In this document: positions 5,877-12,604 of the stretch, piece after piece
Layout: every line of letters begins with the position of its first letter
Position numbering within the stretch: the stretch's first letter is position 1
Assembly: GCA_022793355.1 (NCBI GenBank)
Contig: JAAWCR010000017.1
Location: forward strand, 1-12,604
From: Lawsonibacter sp.
GTDB taxonomy: Bacteria; Bacillota; Clostridia; Oscillospirales; Oscillospiraceae
Direction: 5' to 3'
DNA: 12,604 nucleotides
The notes under the pieces: generated by a model
Databases searched by the model: none
What the model was told of the DNA's origin: nothing
The model's input: only the letters and a program-made list of their open reading frames with translations
Position numbers and translations under genes: made by a program

Positions 5877-7958
5877 CTATTCCACATCACGATAATAAAG
5901 CCCCCGGGTAAAGTCGTTGGGCTGATATTTTCCCTGGTTCTGATACCGCGCCAGCACCTGGGCGCACTCCACGGCGTTTTCGGTGGTGAACATCAGCCGC
6001 GCCCCCCACAGGCCCAGCCTCTGCCAGTCCTTGGCCTTGTCCGCCAGAAACAACTTTTTGGAGTTGAGAATTTCGTTCCGGCACCCCCAGGCCTTGACCA
6101 CGGGGAAGCGCTCGCCTTTCCGGTCGGTAAGCAGATTCACGTTGCCGCAGACATGCCGGCCGCTGTGGTTGTGAAGAATGCAGTTTTCCGTAATCATCAG
6201 GGGCAGGCGGCCATAGGCGATAAACTCGGCGGGAATGGGCTTGGACAGGTCCCGAATCTGGGGAAACTTCATCTCAAAGGAGACGGTGGCCCCCACGAGG
6301 CCCAGCCGTTTCAGCTCCTTCATGGCCTGGCTGTTGTACACCCCCAGGCCGTAGTCCCCCCGGACCTGAAAACCCAGCCGCATTGACCGTAATACTCCGC
6401 CCCAGGTGCCGGCCAGGGCCTGGGTCACCCCCAGCTCCCGCAGGGCCATCAGGTCCTGTTCCAGCTGGGGCAGCTCCTTGTCGGTGCAGATGCGGGGCAG
6501 GGAGACCGCCACAGGCACCCCCGACTGTTGGCAGCGCTCCACCGCGCCGGGGTGGGCGGCGCCCTCGCCGGCGGGGAGATAGAGCAGGGCGGGCTTGAGC
6601 TTCAGCAGCTCAGCGCTCAGCTGGTCCGCCGTCCGCAGGGAGACGGTGAGCACCGGCGGATCCCCCTGATTCTCGTAGCGTACCCCGGGCTGAAAGGGCT
6701 CCTTGCGCCGCTGGGGCGGGATCTGCCGCTGCCTGGACAGCTCCTCCAGCACCCGCCGGCGCAGATCGTTCAGGGCGGACAGGGGGAGTGACAGGTTTTC
6801 CTCCACCTTTGCGGTGGCCTTCTCGCACAGAAAGGGGGTCCCCCCGGTGCGCTGAAGCTGCCCCTCGGCCTTTTCCCGGGTGAGAGGAAGGTTCCGGGCC
6901 TCCTCGGGAACAGGACCCTCAACCCGGGCCACGCGGCCCTCTCTGTCCTCCGCCGCCGCCTGGGCGGGCTTTCCGGCCTGGATCAGAGCGTACATCCGGA
7001 TGGGCTCTTTTCGGTGCTCCCCGTTCTCATAGGTGGCGCGGGCCTGGGCATAGAGCTCCCGGGGCTCCTTCTCCTCCCGGCGGGTGCCGAACATGTCCGG
7101 GCCCCGTTGGCCTGTGTAGTAGCCGTCGGTAAAGCCCTGGCGGGAAAAGGTTTGGGTCAGAATTTCGATTTCCTCCGGGGTGGGCTCCCGCCCCTCTCTC
7201 AGGGCCCTGGCGTAGATGCCGGTGACAATGGCCACATATTCCGGCCGTTTCATCCTTCCCTCCAGCTTGAGGCAGGCCACCCCCATGTCCTGCAATTCCC
7301 GAAGGTGTCCGGCCATAGACAGGTCCTTCAGGGACAGGGGGTACTCGTTGGCCTTGCCATTCCAGCCGTAGTTCAGGCGGCAGGGCTGGGCGCACATCCC
7401 CCGGTTGCCGCTGCGCCCGCCGAGGACGGAGGAGAAAAAGCACTGTCCCGACCAGCACATGCACAGAGCCCCATGGCCGAACACCTCAATCTCAATGGGG
7501 GAATTTTGGCAGATATAGGCGATCTGATCCCGGCTCAGCTCCCGGCCCAGCACCACCCGCTCCATTCCCAGGTCGGCGCACAGCTTCACCCCGTCCAGGG
7601 AGTGGACAGACATCTGGGTGGAGCCGTGAATGGGCAGATCGGGGACGGATTGCCGGAGCATCCGCGCCACCCCCAGGTCCTGAACGATGACCGCGTCCAC
7701 CCCAGCGTCGCTGGCGTGGGCGGCCACCTCGGCGGCGGCGGGCAGCTCCCGGTCGGTAAGCAGGGTGTTAAGGGTAAGGTTGACCTTGCAGCCCCGGAGG
7801 TGGCAGTAAGCCACCGCCGCCGCCGCCTCCTCCCGGGTAAAGTTTTTGGCGCCCCGGCGGGCGTTAAAGTCCCCGTAGCCAAAATAGACCGCGTCCGCCC
7901 CGTTTTGTACTGCGGCGGTCACCGCCTCCATGGACCCGGCGGGGGCCAATAATTCCAT
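5877..7958 (-). CDS. Peptidase U32 family / DUF3656 protein (RlhA-like, probable Fe-S enzyme)
   Basis: The protein belongs to the U32 'peptidase' family, several members of which are now known as [4Fe-4S] proteins in prephenate-dependent hydroxylation of RNA (RlhA, TrhP) or ubiquinone (UbiU/V). The 693-aa product opens with MELLAPAGSMEAVTAAVQNG and GADAVYFG, the usual barrel start. It has the central signature HGALCMCWSGQC and GGRSGNRGMCAQPCRLNY, giving cysteines at about 166, 173, 189 and 193, plus one at 229 in ACLKLEGRMKRPEY. About residues 370-460 are a DUF3656-type inserted region. A second U32-like half follows with YGRLPLMITENCILHN. Starts at TTG 7967, GTG 7961 and ATG 7958 are all in frame behind GGGAGG (7975-7970). 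ATG gives the canonical N-terminus, though GTG has slightly better spacing. It lies between zapA and the unknown 224-aa gene, and a zapA-U32 pair is common in Firmicutes. RNA hydroxylation is the likeliest role; the substrate is not fixed. Confidence 0.9.
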   Translation of the reverse strand: MELLAPAGSMEAVTAAVQNGADAVYFGYGDFNARRGAKNFTREEAAAAVAYCHLRGCKVNLTLNTLLTDRELPAAAEVAAHASDAGVDAVIVQDLGVARMLRQSVPDLPIHGSTQMSVHSLDGVKLCADLGMERVVLGRELSRDQIAYICQNSPIEIEVFGHGALCMCWSGQCFFSSVLGGRSGNRGMCAQPCRLNYGWNGKANEYPLSLKDLSMAGHLRELQDMGVACLKLEGRMKRPEYVAIVTGIYARALREGREPTPEEIEILTQTFSRQGFTDGYYTGQRGPDMFGTRREEKEPRELYAQARATYENGEHRKEPIRMYALIQAGKPAQAAAEDREGRVARVEGPVPEEARNLPLTREKAEGQLQRTGGTPFLCEKATAKVEENLSLPLSALNDLRRRVLEELSRQRQIPPQRRKEPFQPGVRYENQGDPPVLTVSLRTADQLSAELLKLKPALLYLPAGEGAAHPGAVERCQQSGVPVAVSLPRICTDKELPQLEQDLMALRELGVTQALAGTWGGVLRSMRLGFQVRGDYGLGVYNSQAMKELKRLGLVGATVSFEMKFPQIRDLSKPIPAEFIAYGRLPLMITENCILHNHSGRHVCGNVNLLTDRKGERFPVVKAWGCRNEILNSKKLFLADKAKDWQRLGLWGARLMFTTENAVECAQVLARYQNQGKYQPNDFTRGLYYRDVE

Positions 7959-7996
7959 CACAGGCAAAACCTCCCAAAACCGGCTTTGTGAACTGC

Positions 7997-8031
7997 GGGC
8001 GGCCGCGTGCCGCCCTTGCTGAGGGCAAGGG
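7997..8031 (-). repeat. Two mutually exclusive GC-rich hairpins between zapA and the U32 gene
   Basis: In the 77-nt gap there are two hairpins that share bases 8013-8015. One pairs GGGCGGC (7997-8003) with GCCGCCC (8009-8015). The other pairs CCCTTGC (8013-8019) with GCAAGGG (8025-8031). Both have 7-bp perfect stems and 5-nt loops. Neither is followed by a T tract on the minus strand, so simple termination is unlikely. They may tune the ratio of ZapA to the downstream genes. Confidence 0.35.
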
Positions 8032-8035
8032 GCCG

Positions 8036-8350
8036 TTACTTCCTGGTCCCCAGCTTGAAGATCTCCCGCTTGGCCTCGGACAGCTCCAGCTTCAGGGCGT
8101 TTGCCTCCTCCAGGTTCTCCTTCACCTGGCGGCGCAGATTTTCAGAGATCTCCTGTTCCTTTAAGTACAGATCCGCCACATTCATGGCGGCCAGTACTGC
8201 GGCGTCCACCTGGGGCAGGCGGCTGCCCGTGAGGACCTCCTGAAGCTGCTTGTCCACCAGCGCGGCGCATCTGCGGACATACGCCTCGTCCTCCACCGCG
8301 ACCATGGTGTAATCCTTCCCGCCGATACTGACCACGATTTTGTTCCTCAT
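8036..8350 (-). CDS. zapA: Cell division protein ZapA
   Basis: ZapA binds FtsZ and bundles protofilaments to stabilise the Z ring. The 104-aa product begins MRNKIVVSIGGKDYTMVAVE, the usual small beta-strand head (VxIxGxxYxL), followed by the helical EAYVRRCAALVDKQLQEVL segment and the AAVLAAMNVADLYLKE helix. It ends in a coiled coil from about residue 70 onward (Glu, Leu, Lys and Arg rich). The length is normal for Gram-positive ZapA. A longer frame starts at 8383, but the ATG at 8350 has the strong GGGGAGGA site 6 nt upstream and gives the canonical start. It is the first gene of the minus-strand operon zapA-U32-unknown, behind the promoter at 8407-8435. Confidence 0.93.
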   Translation of the reverse strand: MRNKIVVSIGGKDYTMVAVEDEAYVRRCAALVDKQLQEVLTGSRLPQVDAAVLAAMNVADLYLKEQEISENLRRQVKENLEEANALKLELSEAKREIFKLGTRK

Positions 8351-8406
8351 AACTGTTCCTCCCCGCATTTTCTGGGCACACACTCCCAGTATTTACAGAT
8401 AAAGAC

Positions 8407-8435
8407 ATTATAGCACAGTCGGGTACGTTTGGAAA
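8407..8435 (-). promoter_or_regulatory. zapA operon promoter
   Basis: TATAAT at 8412-8407 is a consensus -10, extended by an upstream TGC. TTTCCA at 8435-8430 matches the -35 at four of six positions with an ideal 17-nt spacer. The start of transcription would be about 50 nt before the zapA ATG. Confidence 0.7.
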
Positions 8436-8507
8436 ATAAATATTCCATGAATTTTTATTTTAAGGACGAGTGACGGGGGCCTGCCCCGGGCCTGTTTTGA
8501 AAAAAGA

Positions 8508-8536
8508 TAGACGCGGGGGAATTTTTGTTGTAGAAT
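8508..8536 (+). promoter_or_regulatory. Promoter of the dnaD-like/dnaC-like operon
   Basis: TAGAAT at 8531-8536 matches the -10 at five of six positions. TAGACG at 8508-8513 matches the -35 at four of six, with a 17-nt spacer. It lies 35 nt before the ATG at 8571, whose ribosome site is the AGAGGGGG purine run at 8555-8562. With the zapA promoter it makes a divergent pair in the 220-nt gap. Confidence 0.5.
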
Positions 8537-8570
8537 AGGGGACAGATTTTAGAGAGAGGGGGCGGCGGCC

Positions 8571-9521
8571 ATGCCGCAGACATTTCTGCCCGGCGAGGTG
8601 CTGGCCATGACCGGCCAGGCGGCGGACCGGCTTTTGAAGCTGGACAGCGGCGATGCCGCCTTGCTGTATCTCCAGCTGCTGCGCCGGGGATCGCTGGAGG
8701 GCCTGAAGTGGCCGGAGAGCCGGGTGCAGGGGGCGCTGGAGGGGCTGCGCGCCCAGGGGCTTGCGCCCGGCGAGCTGCCCGCCCCGCCGGAGCCCCCCGC
8801 CCAGGAGGTTCCGCCCCCGGACTACACCACCGAGGACGTATCCCAGGCCCTGGCGGATAAGGCCTCCACCTTCCCCGCCCTGGCGGACGAGGTGGAGCGG
8901 CGGCTTGGCAAGCGGCTGTCCGCCTCCGACTTAAAGAGCCTGTATACTCTTTATGACCACCTGGCCCTCCCCGCCGAGGTGATTCTCATGCTGGTGGGCT
9001 GGTGTATTGAGGAGGTCAAGCGCAAATACGGCCCCGGGCGGATGCCCTTCCTGTCCCAGATTAAGAAGGAGGGCTTTGCCTGGGCCCGCCGGGGCGTGGA
9101 CACCATGGAGCGGGCGGAGGAGCACATTGCCAGGCTCACCCGGCTGCGGGACCGGGAGGCGGAGGTGCTCCGCCTGTTGGACATCCCGTCCCGCCCTCTG
9201 GTCCAGCGGGAGAAGGATTACATCGCCGTTTGGGACGAGATGGGCTTCGACGACGAGGCCGTCCGCATGGCCTACGAGCGCACCGTATTGAAGAAGCAGT
9301 CCATGGACTGGGGCTATATGAACGGCATCCTGCGCCGCTGGCACGAGAAGGGGCTGCACACCGCTGCCGCCGTCCGCACCGGCGACCGCGACCCCCGGCC
9401 GGCCCGGGCCGGGGGCCAGAGGCCGCCCGCGCCCCCCTCCGCCCAGCAGGAGCGCCGGGCCCGGGAGGACATGGAGCGCATGCGCCGGCTGATGGAGCAG
9501 ATGAGACAGGAGGGGAGCTAA
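8571..9521 (+). CDS. DnaD-domain replication initiation protein
   Basis: DnaD/DnaB-type proteins of Firmicutes remodel the origin and help bring in the replicative helicase. The 316-aa product has an N-terminal, probably winged-helix-like, part (about 1-65), a proline-rich linker (66-85), and then two successive helical units that both resemble the DnaB_2/DnaD C-terminal domain. The first is at about 88-178 (LYTLYDHLALPAEVILMLVG ... FLSQIKKEGFAWARRGVDT). The second is at about 195-263 (YIAVWDEMGFDDEAVRMAYE ... GYMNGILRRWHEKGL). The YMNGILRRW stretch is the family's Y-x-x-x-I-L-x-x-W DNA-binding signature. The tail (265-316) is basic, proline-rich and then a Met/Arg helix. Its TAA is immediately followed by the ATG of the helicase-loader gene, so the two are co-translated; the partnership is well known. 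Confidence 0.9.
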   Translation: MPQTFLPGEVLAMTGQAADRLLKLDSGDAALLYLQLLRRGSLEGLKWPESRVQGALEGLRAQGLAPGELPAPPEPPAQEVPPPDYTTEDVSQALADKASTFPALADEVERRLGKRLSASDLKSLYTLYDHLALPAEVILMLVGWCIEEVKRKYGPGRMPFLSQIKKEGFAWARRGVDTMERAEEHIARLTRLRDREAEVLRLLDIPSRPLVQREKDYIAVWDEMGFDDEAVRMAYERTVLKKQSMDWGYMNGILRRWHEKGLHTAAAVRTGDRDPRPARAGGQRPPAPPSAQQERRAREDMERMRRLMEQMRQEGS

Positions 9522-10526
9522 ATGCCATACGACGCCAACGTACAGCGCCGGGCGGTCCAGCGCCTGGAGCGGGAGCGCCGGCAGCGGCAGGACCGCGCCG
9601 AGCGGCTGCGGCTGGAGGCCTATCAGCGAGAGCCCCGGCTGGAGCAGCTGGACCGCCGCATTCAGGGCACCATGGCCGGCCTGGTGGCCGCCGCCCTCCG
9701 GCAGGGCGGCGACCCGGTAAAGGCTGTGCGGTCGGTGCGGGAGGAGAATCAGGACCTCCAGCGGGAGCGGGCCGTCCTTCTGGGGGCCATGGGCCTGCCG
9801 GAGGATGCCCTGGACGAAAAGCCCGCCTGTCCCCTGTGCAAGGACACCGGCTGGCAGGGGGCGAAGATGTGCCGCTGTCTGAGGGAGCTGTGCGCCCAGG
9901 AGCAGATTAAGGAGCTGTCCAAGCTGCTGGACCTGGGGGAGCAGTCCTTCGATACCTTCCGCATGGACTACTACGCCCAGAACCTCTACCCTGGCCGGGG
10001 GACCTCCCCCAGGGGCAATATGGAGCTGGTCTATGACGTGTGCCTGAACTACGCCACAAAGTTTGGCCGCTTTGCCATTAAAAACCTGTTTCTCTCCGGG
10101 GCGCCGGGGCTGGGCAAGACCTTCCTGTCCGCCTGCATCGCCCGTACCGTCTCCGAAAACGGATACTCTGCGGTGTATGACACGGCGGCGAACATTTTTG
10201 CTCAGTTTGAGGCCAGAAAGTTCCTCCGGGACAGTGCCGACGGCCAGGATGCCCGGGACGAAACCCGCCGGTATCTCAACTGCGATCTGCTCATTCTGGA
10301 TGACTTGGGCAGCGAGCTGACCACCCAGTTCACCCAGTCCGCCCTCTACGAGCTGATTAACACCCGGCTGGCGGCGGACCGGCGCACCGTCATCTCCTCC
10401 AACCTGTCCATGGAGGAGGTGGCCCAGCGCTACGCCCCTCAGATTGCCTCCCGCATAGACGGCGAGTATCACAGCCTGTACTTCTTCGGCGACGATATCC
10501 GCCTGCTGAAAAAGAACCGTCTGTAA
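9522..10526 (+). CDS. DnaC/DnaI-type helicase loader, AAA+ ATPase
   Basis: This is an ATPase of the DnaC/DnaI group, which loads the replicative helicase on DNA. The 334-aa product has an Arg/Glu-rich N-terminal coiled coil (about 1-85) and a zinc-binding cluster at C103, C106, C117 and C119 (CPLCKDTGWQGAKMCRC), like the N-terminal domain of DnaI. The AAA+ domain follows: Walker A GAPGLGKT at 193-200, Walker B LLILDDLGSE at about 256-265, the sensor-like ISSNLS at 291-296, and an Arg in ASRIDG (R311) at the arginine-finger position. It starts directly at the stop of the DnaD-like gene, with AGGAGGGGAGC as ribosome site inside that gene. lspA follows after 16 nt. An IstB-type transposition helper is excluded by the zinc cluster, the DnaD partner and the absence of a transposase. 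Confidence 0.92.
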   Translation: MPYDANVQRRAVQRLERERRQRQDRAERLRLEAYQREPRLEQLDRRIQGTMAGLVAAALRQGGDPVKAVRSVREENQDLQRERAVLLGAMGLPEDALDEKPACPLCKDTGWQGAKMCRCLRELCAQEQIKELSKLLDLGEQSFDTFRMDYYAQNLYPGRGTSPRGNMELVYDVCLNYATKFGRFAIKNLFLSGAPGLGKTFLSACIARTVSENGYSAVYDTAANIFAQFEARKFLRDSADGQDARDETRRYLNCDLLILDDLGSELTTQFTQSALYELINTRLAADRRTVISSNLSMEEVAQRYAPQIASRIDGEYHSLYFFGDDIRLLKKNRL

Positions 10527-10542
10527 AAAGGAGAAACCATCC

Positions 10543-11034
10543 ATGATTTACGCCCTCATCGCCGCGGTACTGGTGGCCGTGGACCAGCTGGTAAAATATC
10601 TGGTGATGACCCGCATCCCCCTGGGGGAGCATGTCCCCTTTATCCCCTGTATTTTGGACCTGACCTATGTGACCAACACGGGGGCGGCCTTTTCCATCTT
10701 CTCGGAGCACACCTGGGTCCTGGCCCTGGTGTCGCTGGCCATGTCCATCGTGCTGGCCCTGGCCCTGTGGAGGGGACTGTTCAAGCATCCCCTGGGCAGG
10801 CTCACCCTTACCCTGCTGCTGGCGGGGGCGGTGGGCAATCTGATTGACCGGGCCTTCCGGGGCTTTGTGGTGGATATGTTCAACGTGCTGTTTATGAACT
10901 TCGCCGTGTTCAACGTGGCGGATATCTGCGTGGTGGTGGGGGGCATCGCCGCCGGCATCTATTATATATTCCTAATGGACAAGCTAGAGCCCCATGAGGA
11001 GTGCGGCCATGACAACGCTGACGCTGACCGCTGA
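10543..11034 (+). CDS. lspA: Lipoprotein signal peptidase (signal peptidase II)
   Basis: LspA cleaves the signal peptide from prolipoproteins after lipid attachment, inside the membrane. The 163-aa product has four hydrophobic spans (about 3-20, 57-76, 87-102 and 122-145). It shows the family boxes VDQLVK (D14), TNTGAAF (N45), GNLIDRAFRGFVVDMFNV (D102 and D111) and FNVADICVVVG (D127). D111 and D127 are the expected catalytic aspartates. The start at 10543 has an AAGGAG site about 10 nt upstream. The last residues are hydrophilic (EPHEECGHDNADADR) and their coding bases double as ribosome site and start of the next gene. lspA followed by an RluA-type synthase is the arrangement of B. subtilis (lspA-ylyB). 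Confidence 0.97.
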   Translation: MIYALIAAVLVAVDQLVKYLVMTRIPLGEHVPFIPCILDLTYVTNTGAAFSIFSEHTWVLALVSLAMSIVLALALWRGLFKHPLGRLTLTLLLAGAVGNLIDRAFRGFVVDMFNVLFMNFAVFNVADICVVVGGIAAGIYYIFLMDKLEPHEECGHDNADADR

Positions 11035-11917
11035 CCGGGCGGGGGAGCGGGTGGACGCCCTGCTGTCCCGCCTGGTGCCGGAGCTGACCCGTTCCGCCGC
11101 CCAGCGGCTGCTGGAGCGGGGCGGCGTTACTCTGGACGGCAAGCCGGTACGGAAAAATGACAAGCCGGTCCCCGGGCAGATGCTTACGGTAGCCCTCCCC
11201 GACCCGGAGCCCATTGATTTGCTGCCCCAGAGCATCCCCCTGGACGTGGTCTATGAGGACCCTGATGTGATTGTGGTCAACAAGCCGGTGGGGCTGGTGG
11301 TCCACCCCGCGCCGGGCCATCCGGACGGCACGCTTGTCAACGCTCTGTTGTATCACTGCGGAAGTTCACTGTCTGGAATCAACGGGGCGCTGCGCCCCGG
11401 CATTGTCCACCGCATCGACCGGGACACCTCCGGCCTTATCATCGCCGCCAAAAACGACCGGGCCCACCTGGCCCTGGCCGCCCAGCTCCAGGGGCACACC
11501 CTGGCCCGCACCTACGAGGCGGTGGCGGTGGGGAGTCTCAGGGAGGAGGCCGGCGCTGTGAATGCGCCCATTGGCCGGCACCCGGCGGACCGGAAGCGGA
11601 TGGCGGTTGACCGGAAAAAGGGCCGGGAGGCGGTTACCCACTGGTCGGTTCTGGCCCGGTATCCCGGCTATACCCATGTGGAGTGCCGCTTGGAGACGGG
11701 CCGCACCCACCAGATTCGGGTCCATATGGCCTCCATCGGCCACCCCCTGCTGGGGGACACGGTGTACGGGGCGAAGAAGCCCGTCCCCGGCCTGGCCGGG
11801 CAGTGCCTCCACGCCCGCCGCCTGCGGTTCATCCACCCCTCCACCGGGGAACCGGTGGAATTGGAATGCCCCCTGCCCGACTGGTTTCAGGAGATTTTGC
11901 GAAAAATCGGCCGGTAA
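11009..11917 (+). CDS. RluA-family pseudouridine synthase (RluD/YlyB-like)
   Basis: The enzyme converts specific uridines in RNA, most likely 23S rRNA, to pseudouridine. The 302-aa product has an N-terminal S4 RNA-binding domain (about residues 12-60, RVDALLSRL ... VTLDGKPV). The catalytic domain follows: VVNKPVGLVVHPAPGH near residue 90, the active-site motif GIVHRIDRDTSGL with catalytic D137, the RTYEAVAVG strand, and ETGRTHQIRVHMASIGHPLLGD with YGAKK towards the end. An upstream in-frame ATG at 10994 exists. The GAGGAG at 10996-11001 lies 7 nt before the ATG at 11009, so the latter is the start, overlapping lspA by 26 nt and implying coupled translation. The long form (about 300 aa with S4 domain) fits RluD or YlyB better than short RluA; the exact target uridine cannot be read from sequence. 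Confidence 0.94.
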   Translation: MTTLTLTADRAGERVDALLSRLVPELTRSAAQRLLERGGVTLDGKPVRKNDKPVPGQMLTVALPDPEPIDLLPQSIPLDVVYEDPDVIVVNKPVGLVVHPAPGHPDGTLVNALLYHCGSSLSGINGALRPGIVHRIDRDTSGLIIAAKNDRAHLALAAQLQGHTLARTYEAVAVGSLREEAGAVNAPIGRHPADRKRMAVDRKKGREAVTHWSVLARYPGYTHVECRLETGRTHQIRVHMASIGHPLLGDTVYGAKKPVPGLAGQCLHARRLRFIHPSTGEPVELECPLPDWFQEILRKIGR

Positions 11918-11930
11918 TTGGCAATCCCCC

Positions 11931-11959
11931 TTGACAACCCTGCAAAAACCGAATAAGAT
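11931..11959 (+). promoter_or_regulatory. Promoter of the T-box leader
   Basis: A perfect -35 TTGACA (11931-11936) is followed after exactly 17 nt by TAAGAT (11954-11959), four of six to the -10 consensus. It begins 14 nt after the stop of the RluA-family gene and would start RNA near 11966, just before T-box Stem I. Confidence 0.7.
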
Positions 11960-11965
11960 ATGGAG

Positions 11966-12222
11966 CATATATGTAAAATGCTTGGAAAAGGACGAGTACC
12001 CGCCCCCGAGTCGCAAAGAGAGCCGCCGTTTGGTGCAAGGCGGACGGGAGGGGACGGTGAACATCACCTTGGAGCTGAGGGCCGAATCGCAGTAAGCCCC
12101 TCCGGACGCCCCCGTTACCGGGCTTATCTTGAGTGGCCGGGCTTTCACGCCCCGGCAAGAAGAGTGGTACCGCAGAGGTTCGCGCCTTTGTCTCTTTGCA
12201 GAGACAGGGGCGTTTTCATTTT
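11966..12222 (+). promoter_or_regulatory. T-box riboswitch with isoleucine specifier (AUC)
   Basis: T-box leaders sense uncharged tRNA and switch from terminator to antiterminator. In Stem I the 5' side carries AAGG-ACGAGTA (11988-11998) and the 3' side GAAC-ATC-ACCTT (12059-12070). AAGG pairs with CCTT, and between them lies the specifier loop with codon ATC at 12063-12065, reading tRNA-Ile. The apical part has the AGAGAG bulge (12017-12022) and the CCGCC/GGCGG stem with TTTGGTGCAA between. Stem II pairs TAAGCCC (12093-12099) with GGGCTTA (12120-12126). Stem III pairs GCCGGG (12136-12141) with CCCGGC (12151-12156). The T-box core AGAGTGGTACCGC is at 12161-12173. Its TGGT would pair with the ACCA end of a tRNA with discriminator A, as in tRNA-Ile. 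The whole 324-nt gap between genes is used by promoter and leader. Confidence 0.93.
12183..12222 (+). terminator. T-box leader terminator
   Basis: CGCCTTTGTCTCT (12183-12195) pairs over 13 bp, two of them G-U, with AGAGACAGGGGCG (12200-12212) around a TTGC loop. TTTTCATTTT follows. Part of the 5' arm can instead join the T-box antiterminator (CGC at 12171-12173 with GCG at 12182-12184), the usual competing structure. Confidence 0.85.
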
Positions 12223-12241
12223 GGGAAAGGAGCGGATACAG

Positions 12242-12604
12242 ATGACCAATCTGGAAAAAATTCAGCTGTGCCAGGAGATTGTCAACCAAATTCAGGAGCA
12301 AAGCAAGCGGCCCGCCTGCTATCTGGAGTTCAGCAAAGAGCCCTTCGGGATTGCGGACAGCCACCTGGGCGGGGTCCCTTACGTGCCCCGGGACGGCGAA
12401 ATCCCCACCGACGAAAAAGGAAGCCAGCTGTGGCTGTGCGCCCAGATCAACTTTGCCCAAATGCCCCATCTGGACGGTTTCCCTGACCGGGGGATTTTCC
12501 AGCTCTTCGCCTCCGACTTTGACGCCGACGGCGGCTTTGGCTTTTACGACGGGGAGTGCGAGGAGCAGAACAGCTGGCGGGTGGTCTACTACGAGGAGGT
12601 GGAC
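12242..12604 (+). CDS. DUF1963 / YwqG-like protein (3' end outside window)
   Basis: The 121 codons visible begin MTNLEKIQLCQEIVNQIQEQ. They contain the DUF1963 pattern: SHLGGVPYVPRDGEIPTD (the S-K/H-x-GG-x-P-Y-x-P box), LWLCAQINFAQMP (LxLLAQIxxxxLP), GFPDRGIFQLF (the x-FPxxGxLQFF box), then VVYYEEV. Family members such as B. subtilis YwqG are soluble proteins without a settled function. The ATG has a GGAG site 9 nt upstream (12229-12232). It is the first gene after the isoleucine T-box, so its expression should rise on isoleucine starvation. That is unusual for this family. The gene may merely sit in front of ileS or another target downstream of the window. Confidence 0.87.
   Translation, partial: MTNLEKIQLCQEIVNQIQEQSKRPACYLEFSKEPFGIADSHLGGVPYVPRDGEIPTDEKGSQLWLCAQINFAQMPHLDGFPDRGIFQLFASDFDADGGFGFYDGECEEQNSWRVVYYEEVD

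Noticed and set aside
7014..7952. Plus-strand open frame of 312 codons opposite the U32-family gene
   Set aside because: Shadow of a strongly supported gene, with no family features of its own.
9522..10526. DnaC-like ATPase as an IstB transposition helper
   Set aside because: There is no transposase or terminal repeat nearby; the zinc cluster and adjoining DnaD-like gene fit a chromosomal helicase loader.
8931..10544. Minus-strand open frame of 537 codons opposite the DnaD-like and DnaC-like genes
   Set aside because: It is a mirror of high-GC codon use: Gly, Leu, His, Pro and Val rich, no recognisable motif, and it runs across two well-supported plus-strand genes.
11366..12469. Minus-strand open frame running through the RluA-type gene, the T-box leader and DUF1963
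   Set aside because: It crosses a structured RNA leader and two good plus-strand genes; no ribosome site or motif was found.
1..12604. Search for CRISPR repeats, tRNA, rRNA, insertion sequences, attachment sites or defence genes
   Set aside because: No regular direct repeats, cloverleaf sequences, transposase motifs or defence-type domains were seen by eye on either strand; the window is core chromosome.

Overview
The window reads as a stretch of core chromosome from a GC-rich, low-sporulation-signal Firmicute of class Clostridia, most likely an Oscillospiraceae gut bacterium of the Flavonifractor/Lawsonibacter/Pseudoflavonifractor kind. This is inferred from the Gram-positive gene set (SepF, DivIVA, YlmE, a DnaD-domain protein with a DnaI-like loader, a T-box leader), strong AGGAGG-type ribosome sites, and third-codon-position GC so high that long false open frames occur opposite nearly every gene. 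No phage, transposon, CRISPR, tRNA or rRNA was found.

Left part, minus strand (8350 down to 1). An operon zapA - U32-family Fe-S protein - unknown 224-aa protein starts at a good promoter (8407-8435) and runs to a strong intrinsic terminator at 5015-5051. Just before that terminator lies a second near-consensus promoter (5098-5127), so a short structured RNA of about 78 nt is predicted, either a free small RNA or a terminated leader of the next operon. Then come miaA, hfq, an HlyD-like membrane adaptor, ylmE, sepF, a small ORF in frame with sepF, and divIVA, which leaves the window at base 1. This joins tRNA modification and RNA-chaperone genes to the conserved ylmE-sepF-divIVA cell-division group; ylmG and ylmH, normally in that group, are not here.

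Right part, plus strand (8571 to 12604). A divergent promoter region (8351-8570) separates zapA from a second set: a DnaD-domain protein, a DnaC/DnaI-type helicase-loader ATPase, lspA (signal peptidase II) and an RluA-family pseudouridine synthase, packed with adjacent or overlapping ends. Next is a complete T-box leader (about 11966-12222) with promoter, Stem I, specifier codon AUC (isoleucine), T-box sequence and terminator. It stands directly in front of a DUF1963 (YwqG-like) gene that runs off the right edge, not in front of an aminoacyl-tRNA synthetase.

Together the genes cover division-site assembly (ZapA, SepF, DivIVA), replication initiation (DnaD-like, DnaC-like), lipoprotein maturation (LspA), RNA modification (MiaA, RluA-type, perhaps the U32 protein) and post-transcriptional control (Hfq, T-box). 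lspA, the rluA-type gene, sepF, ylmE and divIVA are neighbours in Bacillus subtilis too, with ileS between divIVA and lspA. The isoleucine T-box therefore suggests that ileS lies just beyond the right edge. I see no new defence or mobile system; the most interesting points are regulatory RNAs around hfq/miaA and the isoleucine T-box, plus two unexplained ORFs.
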